DNA of 6,558 nt. Source: Thermoleophilia bacterium (lineage in GTDB: Bacteria; Actinomycetota; Thermoleophilia; Gaiellales; SKUG01). The stretch covers positions 1-6,558 of the forward strand of contig JAOPYW010000174.1 in NCBI GenBank assembly GCA_025964405.1, written 5' to 3'. Below the pieces are notes generated by a model. The model saw only the letters and a program-made list of their open reading frames with translations, was not told the DNA's origin and did no database searches. The translations under genes and the position numbers were made by a program. Shown here in pieces: positions 1 to 5,500 of the stretch. Every line of letters begins with the position of its first letter. Positions within the stretch are counted from its first letter, which is position 1.

Positions 1-6
1 TAGCCT
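1..6 (+). promoter_or_regulatory. Putative -10 hexamer of a leaderless promoter for the MBL-fold gene
   Basis: TAGCCT fits the actinobacterial TANNNT -10 element and is followed by exactly six bases before the ATG at 13. This would place the transcription start at the A of the start codon. No Shine-Dalgarno sequence is present: the bases before the ATG are pyrimidine-rich. The same arrangement, TANNNT then 6 nt then ATG, recurs at the lipoprotein gene on the other strand. The -35 region and any extended -10 lie outside the window, so this rests on one hexamer and its spacing. Confidence 0.4.
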
Positions 7-12
7 CCTCGC

Positions 13-738
13 ATGATCGTTCTCCGCAGCATGCACAGGGCGTGGCTCTCCAACTCCTTCCTCGTCGCCGACCAGCCGGGTGGCTACGGCGTGATCGTCG
101 ACGCCGGCGCGCCGATCGAGCCGCTCATGGGCGAGATCGAGAAGCTCGACCTCGGCATCTCGCTCGTCGTGCTCACGCACGAGCACCAGGACCACACCGT
201 GCACATGGTCGAGCTGCAGGAGCGCTACGGAGCCGAGCCCGTCACCCCGAGCATGGTGGAGCACGGCTTCGAGGTCACGAGTGGGCGCCTCACCCTGCGC
301 GCCCTCGCCACCCCGGGGCACTGCACGCCCCACTTCGCCTGGCTGGGCTTCACGGGTGACACGAGCGGCGCGCCCGACGGGGTCTTCACCGGCGACGTGC
401 TCTTCAAGGGATCCATCGGCGGCACCGTCAACGGCGGCCCGAACGGCTTCGAAGAGCTGAAGGCGTCGCTGCTCGAGCAGCTCCTCACCCTGCCACCGGA
501 GACGGTCGTCTACCCCGGCCACATGCTGGAGACGACGATCGGTCGCGAGCTCGAGCACAACCCCTTCGTGCGCGCGCTGCGCGGTGAGGTCGAGCTCGGC
601 GACGAGCCCGTGACGGTCGCCGGGCAGGATGCGACGTTGCTGCTCATCGCTCCCGACTACGTCGGCAAGAAGGCGTGGGTGCGCTTCGCCGACGGTCGTG
701 ACGCGATCGTGGGCGGCGGCATGGTCACGCGCGCGTGA
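13..738 (+). CDS. Metallo-beta-lactamase-fold hydrolase, glyoxalase II (YcbL)-like
   Basis: A cytoplasmic 241-residue binuclear-metal hydrolase, probably acting on a thioester or related ester. The metal ligands are all visible: HEHQDH at residues 56-61 (H56, H58, D60, H61), H103 in TPGH, D127 in FTGD and H170 in YPGH. The segment FTGDVLFKGSIGGT (125-138) and TTIGRELEHNPF (174-185) match the glyoxalase II/YcbL branch of the superfamily rather than true beta-lactamases or RNases. Residues from about 192 to 241 form a C-terminal extension beyond the usual core of roughly 210 residues; it looks like short beta strands (AWVRFADGRD at 221-230). The ATG at 13 is preceded by an in-frame TAG at 1-3, so the gene cannot start earlier; ATG 31 is an alternative but would cut the first beta strand. 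It overlaps the next gene by 4 bp. The exact substrate cannot be deduced; actinobacteria generally lack glutathione, so a mycothiol or other thiol adduct is possible. Confidence 0.9.
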   Translation: MIVLRSMHRAWLSNSFLVADQPGGYGVIVDAGAPIEPLMGEIEKLDLGISLVVLTHEHQDHTVHMVELQERYGAEPVTPSMVEHGFEVTSGRLTLRALATPGHCTPHFAWLGFTGDTSGAPDGVFTGDVLFKGSIGGTVNGGPNGFEELKASLLEQLLTLPPETVVYPGHMLETTIGRELEHNPFVRALRGEVELGDEPVTVAGQDATLLLIAPDYVGKKAWVRFADGRDAIVGGGMVTRA

Positions 739-1295
739 GCGACCCGGCCGACCTCGATGCGGTCGGCGACGGCGGCGGAGACGATGCGGCGCCGGTGGTC
801 GTTGCGACCGTGCAGTTCGCGCTCACCGCGCGCCAGTTCGTCAGTGCGACGCGCGCGACCACCGATCGCGGTGGCGTGGCGCTCCTCGCCTTCCTCACCG
901 TGACGACCCTGCCGCTGTCGGCCTACAGCTTCGCGACCGGCACGCTCGGGGTCGCGATCTCGTGCCTGCTCGTCGGCGCGCTCGTGCTGTGGCTGCTGCT
1001 CGACGCGCAGCAGTTCGGGCCCCAGCGCCGGTACCGCGAGCTGGGACTCGACGCTGGCACCAGCACGTGGACCTTCGCGAGCGACGCGCTCCACATCGCC
1101 CGCGCCGGGCACGACGTCGTCGCAGCGTGGGGTGCGTTCGACCAGTACCGGCTCACCGACGAGTTCCTGCTCCTGGGCCGGACGGGCTCACTCGCCGAGG
1201 TCGCGCCGCTCGCCGTGTTCGACACGGTGGAGCTGCGCGCGGTGCGCTCCCTGCTCGCCGACCGCCTGCCGCGCGTGCGATCGGCGCGTGACTGA
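735..1295 (+). CDS. Two-helix membrane protein, probable YcxB-like family
   Basis: A 186-residue membrane protein of unknown function. After an acidic, glycine-rich start (residues 1-20) comes a beta-like segment (VVVATVQFALTARQFV, 21-36), then two hydrophobic helices at about 46-66 and 70-89 joined by a short turn. A soluble C-terminal part of about 95 residues follows. The order (short strand segment, helical pair, then a domain with TWTF at 111-114, a W at 132, FLLLG at 144-148 and a final APLAVF at 157-162) resembles the YcxB-like C-terminal domain family, whose role is not known. This assignment is from remembered pattern, not a search. The GTG start at 735 overlaps the stop of the upstream hydrolase as GTGA, the classical arrangement for translational coupling, so the two are probably one operon. 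No strong Shine-Dalgarno sequence is visible. The stop codon lies inside a 12-bp tandem repeat. A functional link to the hydrolase is inferred only from the overlap. Confidence 0.75.
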   Translation: MSDPADLDAVGDGGGDDAAPVVVATVQFALTARQFVSATRATTDRGGVALLAFLTVTTLPLSAYSFATGTLGVAISCLLVGALVLWLLLDAQQFGPQRRYRELGLDAGTSTWTFASDALHIARAGHDVVAAWGAFDQYRLTDEFLLLGRTGSLAEVAPLAVFDTVELRAVRSLLADRLPRVRSARD

Positions 1296-1313
1296 GCACG
1301 CGACTGAGCACGT
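1290..1313 (+). repeat. 12-bp tandem direct repeat across the stop codon
   Basis: GACTGAGCACG occurs at 1290-1300 and again at 1302-1312, period 12 bp; the two units differ only at the twelfth base (C versus T). The first unit contains the TGA stop of the membrane protein gene at 1293-1295. Removing one unit would leave the same stop codon, so the duplication is neutral for the protein. An 11-bp perfect adjacent match is very unlikely by chance and points to a replication-slippage duplication. Confidence 0.85.
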
Positions 1314-1318
1314 GAGAC

Positions 1319-1343
1319 GGAATCGGCTCCCCATTCGATGGTT
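1319..1343 (+). promoter_or_regulatory. Possible stress-sigma (SigR/SigH-like) promoter for the orphan gene
   Basis: GGAAT at 1319-1323 and GTT at 1341-1343 are separated by 17 bases. This resembles the GGAAT-N18-GTT promoters used by SigR/SigH-type extracytoplasmic-function sigma factors in actinobacteria, though the spacer is one base short. Transcription would begin near 1350, just at the base of the hairpin at 1351-1379. No convincing TANNNT housekeeping -10 is seen in the 1296-1392 gap. The elements are short, so confidence is low. Confidence 0.22.
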
Positions 1344-1350
1344 CGGTAGG

Positions 1351-1379
1351 GGAAGCTGCTGCGGGGCAGCTCAGGTTCC
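1351..1379 (+). other. Hairpin in the 5' leader of the orphan gene
   Basis: AGCTGC at 1354-1359 pairs perfectly with GCAGCT at 1366-1371 around a 6-base loop. GGA at 1351-1353 can also pair with TCC at 1377-1379 across a 5-base bulge on the 3' side. The structure ends one base before the G-rich ribosome binding site at 1380-1387. It has no T-tract, so it is unlikely to be a terminator; it may influence translation initiation or mRNA stability of the gene at 1393. Confidence 0.35.
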
Positions 1380-1392
1380 GGGGGGAACTCAC

Positions 1393-1827
1393 ATGGCTGT
1401 ACAGGTGCACGAACTGTTCAAGCGTACGTTCGGCGGATCGATCTTCCGCACGACCACGACCGGCATGAAGGACGGGTTGTTCCCGGAGCTGACCGCCGTC
1501 AACACGCATCGCATCAGCTCGCCGATCAATCCCTTCAACGACTCGTGGATGAAGTTCGACACGACGCGCAAGGTGACGGCGTCGTCGTCGGGTGGCGACG
1601 ACGGCCTGAGCGCGGCGGTCGCGGGCATCGAGAACCTCGGCCGCAAGCACGGCTTCGACAACGTGCACCTGGGCGAGCACTCGGGCGAGCACCTGCTCGT
1701 CTACAACAGCGCTGATTTCCTCGGCACGGGCATGAAGTTCGATGCCCCCGTCGCCAGCGAGATCGAGCTCGCGGCACGCCGCGTCTCCGACTACGCACGT
1801 GGGCCGCGTCACCCCGACGGGTGGTAG
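1393..1827 (+). CDS. Hypothetical protein of 144 residues
   Basis: I do not recognise this protein. The ATG at 1393 is supported by the G-run GGGGGGAA at 1380-1387, five bases upstream; reading further upstream in this frame would run through the preceding gene. The product is soluble-looking, with no signal peptide, no transmembrane helix and no cysteine. Visible features are an N-terminal half rich in Thr, Phe and Asn-Pro (residues 10-50), and the tetrapeptide MKFD occurring twice (53-56 and 114-117). There is a Ser/Gly/Asp loop at 63-71, a helix-like AAVAGIENLGRKHGF stretch (74-88), and a histidine-rich HLGEHSGEHLLVY segment (92-104). The C-terminus is charged and disordered-looking (from about 133). 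The gene stands alone between a 97-bp leader and a convergent neighbour 27 bp away, so it is probably monocistronic. Codon choice looks slightly less GC-extreme than kgd but is compatible with a native gene. Its strong ribosome binding site and consistent G/C third positions argue that it is real. Confidence 0.7.
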   Translation: MAVQVHELFKRTFGGSIFRTTTTGMKDGLFPELTAVNTHRISSPINPFNDSWMKFDTTRKVTASSSGGDDGLSAAVAGIENLGRKHGFDNVHLGEHSGEHLLVYNSADFLGTGMKFDAPVASEIELAARRVSDYARGPRHPDGW

Positions 1828-1854
1828 CAGCCGCCGAACCCGCGCCAGCGAGGG

Positions 1855-2385
1855 CTACTTCGTCGTAGCTACGCCGGCCGGCGCAGGACCCTTCCCGAAC
1901 ACGTGGAAGCCTGCGGCGGCGTACTTCGCCTGCGCCTCGGAGATGTCGGCGAACGCGGCATCGATCTTCGTGTCGGATGCGAACGCCACGAACAGCTCCG
2001 CCTTGGCGTCGTCATCACCCGCGCCGTCGAGTTCGTCTGCCAGCCCGTCGAACGCGTCGGCCACGCCGGTGAGGCCCGACGTCATCTGGTCCTGCGCCTT
2101 CTGGGTGGCCTCGTCGGGCGCGTCCAGACCATCGATGTCGCCCGACGCATCACGCAGCTCATCGGCGAGGTCGTGCACCTGGGTGGGCGTGACCGTGGTG
2201 GTCTCGTCGCGGGGGAGCTTGTCGAGGGCCCGTGACACGGTCGCGCCAGCCTCCGCGAGGTCACGCTGGTAGCTGGCGCGCGCATCGCCACCACAGCCGG
2301 CGGCGAGCAGGGCCGCGGCGACGAGCAGTGCGGCGAGGAGCGCGACAGGTGTCGCGCGCGCGGCTGACAGGTGAGGCAAACGCAT
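1855..2385 (-). CDS. Small acidic lipoprotein
   Basis: A 176-residue predicted lipoprotein anchored on the outer face of the cytoplasmic membrane. Residues 1-10 form the basic n-region (two Arg), 11-26 a hydrophobic Ala/Leu core, and LAAGC at 27-31 is a clean lipobox with C31 as the lipidated cysteine, followed by GGD. C31 is the only cysteine. The mature part (about 146 residues) is acidic and alanine-rich and looks mostly helical. It has repeated amphipathic stretches: SYQRDLAEAGATVSRALDKL at 38-57, QVHDLADELRDASGDIDGL at 69-87, and ADAFDGLADELDGA at 109-122. This resembles the short helical GCGGD lipoproteins frequent in Thermoleophilia, whose function I do not know. The ATG at 2385 is chosen because it gives a proper signal peptide; an upstream ATG at 2484 would add 33 Arg-rich residues and run into the kgd control region. 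A -10 hexamer six bases upstream indicates a leaderless mRNA. It converges with the gene ending at 1827 and diverges from kgd. Confidence 0.8.
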   Translation of the reverse strand: MRLPHLSAARATPVALLAALLVAAALLAAGCGGDARASYQRDLAEAGATVSRALDKLPRDETTTVTPTQVHDLADELRDASGDIDGLDAPDEATQKAQDQMTSGLTGVADAFDGLADELDGAGDDDAKAELFVAFASDTKIDAAFADISEAQAKYAAAGFHVFGKGPAPAGVATTK

Positions 2386-2391
2386 CGGGCG

Positions 2392-2400
2392 ACGGTAGCA
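2392..2400 (-). promoter_or_regulatory. Extended -10 element for a leaderless lipoprotein transcript
   Basis: On the minus strand TGC-TACCGT occupies 2400-2392, combining a TGN extension with a TANNNT hexamer. Exactly six bases separate it from the ATG (first base 2385), so the start codon would be the 5' end of the mRNA. No Shine-Dalgarno sequence is present, which agrees with leaderless initiation, common in actinobacteria. A TTGCTG hexamer lies 19 bp upstream, too far and too weak to be a confident -35. Confidence 0.5.
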
Positions 2401-2447
2401 GACCCGCTCCCCCGCGCAGCAACGCCGCAGCCTGAACGAGGGTCTGC
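2398..2447. repeat. 8-bp inverted repeat in the divergent control region
   Basis: GCAGACCC at 2398-2405 and its exact reverse complement GGGTCTGC at 2440-2447 face each other across 34 bases. The arm centres are 42 bp apart, about four helical turns. The left arm abuts the -10 hexamer of the lipoprotein gene and the right arm lies about 19 bp upstream of the candidate kgd -10. This could be a paired operator, but one 8-bp pair in a GC-rich spacer of this size can also occur by chance. Confidence 0.3.
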
Positions 2448-2463
2448 GAGCGGCGAGCCGGCG

Positions 2464-2472
2464 TGCAATACT
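2464..2472 (+). promoter_or_regulatory. Candidate extended -10 for kgd
   Basis: TGC-AATACT at 2464-2472 matches four of six bases of TATAAT and carries a TGN extension. Transcription would start near 2479, giving a leader of about 34 bases that includes the ribosome binding site at 2499-2504. No good -35 is seen at the proper distance. It is the best candidate in the 127-bp spacer, not a strong one. Confidence 0.3.
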
Positions 2473-2498
2473 CCGGGCGTCCACGAAATCTACCCATT

Positions 2499-2504
2499 GA
2501 GGGG
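2499..2504 (+). promoter_or_regulatory. Ribosome binding site deciding the GTG start of kgd
   Basis: GAGGGG at 2499-2504 lies eight bases before the GTG at 2513. This spacing supports the GTG as the start of the 1284-residue protein, consistent with the E1o-like N-terminal helix that begins about ten residues in. Confidence 0.7.
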
Positions 2505-2512
2505 CTGACAGG

Positions 2513-5500
2513 GTGACTGTCGACAGGTCCGACGCACTGAACGACGGCTTCGTTCAGATGATGTACGAGAACTGGCTCGCGAATCCCGCGAGCGTCGATG
2601 AGGAATGGCAGACGCTGTTCCGCGATGGCGGAGATCCCGCCGGCGACGGAGGCACTGCGACCGCGGTCGCGGCCCCACCGGCGCCCCCCGCTGCGGCGAC
2701 CTCCGCCGCCCCGGCTGCTGCCGCGCCGACGCCTGCAGCTGCACCCACAGCTCCCGCCGCCGCGAAGCCGAAGGCCGACGTGCCTGCCGACGCCGCGCTG
2801 CTCAAGGGCGCCGACGCCGGCCTCGTGAAGAACATGAACGCGTCGCTCAGCGTGCCCACCGCCACGACCTTCCGCACCGTGTCGGTGGCCGTGCTCGACG
2901 CGAAGCGCCGGGAGCTCAACGCGAAGCTCGACGGCACGCGCAAGCTCTCGTTCACGCACCTCGTGGCCTGGGCCCTCATCGAGGGGTGGATGGAAGTGCC
3001 CGTCATGGGCCACGTCTTCCAGGAGATCAACGGCAAGCCGTACCGCATCCCGCACGAACACATCAACTTCGGGCTCGCGGTCGACGTCGAGAAGCCGAAC
3101 GGCGGCCGCGGCCTCCTCGTGCCGTGCGTGACCGCGGCCGACACCCTCGGTCCGGTCGGGTTCTTCGACGCCTACGACGGCATCGTGCAGAAGGCGCGCA
3201 CCGGTTCGATCGGCATGGCCGACATGATCGGCACGACCGTGACGCTGACGAACCCCGGCGGCCTCGGCACCGTGGCGAGCGTGCCGCGGCTCATGCAGAA
3301 CCAGGCCGCGATCATCGCGACGGGCGCGATCAACTACCCCGTGGAGTTCCAGCACCTGTCGAAGGAGGAGCTCGCGAAGCTCGGTGTCGCCAAGGTGCTG
3401 CAGATCACCTCGACCTACGACCACCGCGTCATCCAGGGCGCCGAGTCGGGCCGCTACCTGCAGGCCGTCGACAAGTTCCTGCAGGGTGGCGACCAGTTCT
3501 ACGAGCGCATCGCCGACGCGCTCGGCATCGGCGACGGGTCGACGGGTGCGGCCACCGCTCCCCCGGCTGCCCAGCCTGCTGCCGCCGCACCCGCGACGGA
3601 GACTTCGACGCCCGCCGAGGTGCCCAGCGCCGACGCCGTCGCGGCCAACGGCCACGGCCCCGCGCCCGTGCTGCTCGAGCCGGGCGCCGACTTCGTGCCC
3701 GTCCACGGCGACCTGCTGCCGGAGCCTGAGCGCCTGCCGCTGCTCCCCGCCGGCAAGATCTCGGTCGACGAGGACCAGCTCGCGTCGGTCGCCGCCGCGA
3801 TGTCGATCGTGAAGGCGCACCGCACGCACGGCCACCTCGCCGCGAACCTCGATCCGCTCGGCGCCGAGGCACCGGGCGACCCGGCGCTCGACCCGGCGTC
3901 GGTCGGCCTGACCGACGAGGTCATGCAGACGATTCCCGCGAAGGTGCTGCGCATCGGCGTGGAGGGTGAGACCTTCGCCGACGCGCTGCCGCGCCTCAGG
4001 GAGAAGTACTCCGGCACGATCGCGTACGAGATCGAGCACATCTCGTCGCACGAGCAGCGCCAGTGGCTGCGCTACATCATCGAGGCCGGCGAGCACCGCC
4101 AGCCGCTCGACAACGAGCAGAAGCTCTGGCTGCTCGACCGACTGACCGACGTCGAGGCGTTCGAGCGCTTCGTGCGCCGCGCGTACCTCACGCAGAAGCA
4201 GTTCTCGATCGAGGGCCTCGACATGATGGTGCCGATGCTCGACCTGCTGGTCGAGGCGGCGTCGGAGGGCGGCGCGCACGAAGTCGTGATCGGCATGGCG
4301 CACCGCGGACGACTGAACGTCGTGTCGCACGTGCTCGGCCTGCCCTACGACCAGGTGCTGCGCTACTTCGAGGCCGAGAGCCGCGTCGTCGATGGCACGC
4401 TGGTCGCCGGCGGCGGCACGGGTGACGTGAAGTACCACATGGGGGCCACGTCGGCGGTCGAGACCGCGACGGGCAACATCGACGTCACGGTGATGCCGAA
4501 CCCGAGCCACCTCGAGGTCGTCAACCCGGTCGTCGAGGGCAAGACGCGCGCGAGCCAGACGCTCCAGCGCGGCAACGAGCTCACCCACGACGGGTCGGCT
4601 GCGATCCCGGTGCTGATCCACGGCGACGCCGCCTTCGCGGGCCAGGGCGTCGTGCCGGAGACGCTCAACCTGCAGGCGCTCCGGGGGTACACCACCGGCG
4701 GCACGATCCACCTCATCTCGAACAACCAGGTGGGCTTCACCACCGAGCCGAGCGACGCCCGCTCGACGCGCTACGCCAGTGACATGGCGAAGGGCTTCGA
4801 CATGCCGATCATCCACGTGAACGCGGATGATCCGGAGGCGTGCCTCGCGGCGATGAAACTGGCGGTCGCGTATCGCGGACGCTTCCACCGCGACGTGCTC
4901 ATCGACCTCATCGGCTACCGCCGGCACGGACACAACGAGGGCGACGAGCCGAACTTCACGCAGCCGACGATGTACCAGACGATCAAGCAGCATCCGCGGG
5001 TGCGCGAGATCTTCGCGGCCGGCCTCGTGGCGAGCGGACTGCTCACCGACGAGAGCGTGCAGCAGCGCTACGACGACCGCTACAAGTCGATCACGGCGCT
5101 GCACGAGGCGGGGGTGCTCGCACTCGGCAACCGCGACGCGTCGGAGCTCGACGAGCCGACGGGCGACATCATCGAGATCGGCACCTCCGAGGAACCCGAG
5201 ACCTTCCTCGGCGAGGACGACATCCGTCGCCTCTCGCAGGAGCTGCTCACGGTGCCCGACGGCTTCGAGATCTACCCGAAGCTCAAGCGCATCCTCGACA
5301 AGCGGGCGCACATGCCCGACACCACCCTCGACTGGGGCGCGGCGGAGTCACTCGCCTACGCCTCGCTGCTCGAGGCGGGCGTCAACGTGCGCCTGTCGGG
5401 CCAAGATTCCGAGCGCGGCACCTTCTCGCACCGGCACATGATGCTGCACGACGCGAACACGGGTGAGACGTTCGCGCCGATCCAGCACCTGCACAAGGCG

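Noticed and set aside
1153..1812. A 219-codon minus-strand frame opposite the orphan gene
   Set aside because: It spans the end of one gene, the intergenic leader and the orphan gene, is Arg/Ala-rich and has no start context. The plus-strand gene has a strong ribosome binding site.
1818..1842. Possible terminator between the convergent genes (CGGGTGG pairing with CC-GA-ACCCG)
   Set aside because: The stem is only 7 bp with a 2-base bulge, it includes the stop codon of the orphan gene, and no T-tract follows on either strand. Too weak to list as a terminator.
1864..1882. Two adjacent 10-bp palindromes (CGTAGCTACG and GCCGGCCGGC) near the 3' end of the lipoprotein gene
   Set aside because: They lie within codons of the lipoprotein; several 10-bp palindromes are expected by chance in a window of this size, and the second is a simple GC run.
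2386..2484. Longer start for the lipoprotein at 2484
   Set aside because: The 33 added residues are Arg-rich, would bury the lipoprotein signal peptide internally and overlap the control region shared with kgd.
2636..2790. Alternating Ala/Pro codons near the kgd N-terminus as a DNA repeat
   Set aside because: The nucleotide repetition follows from a low-complexity Ala/Pro protein linker usual in this enzyme family; no exact DNA repeat unit is present.
2261..5311. A 1016-codon open frame on the minus strand, antisense to kgd
   Set aside because: It lies opposite a clear, motif-complete enzyme, is an Arg/Val/Leu/His-rich composition typical of reverse-strand frames in GC-rich codons, and runs through the kgd promoter and into the lipoprotein gene. 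It is a shadow of kgd codon bias.
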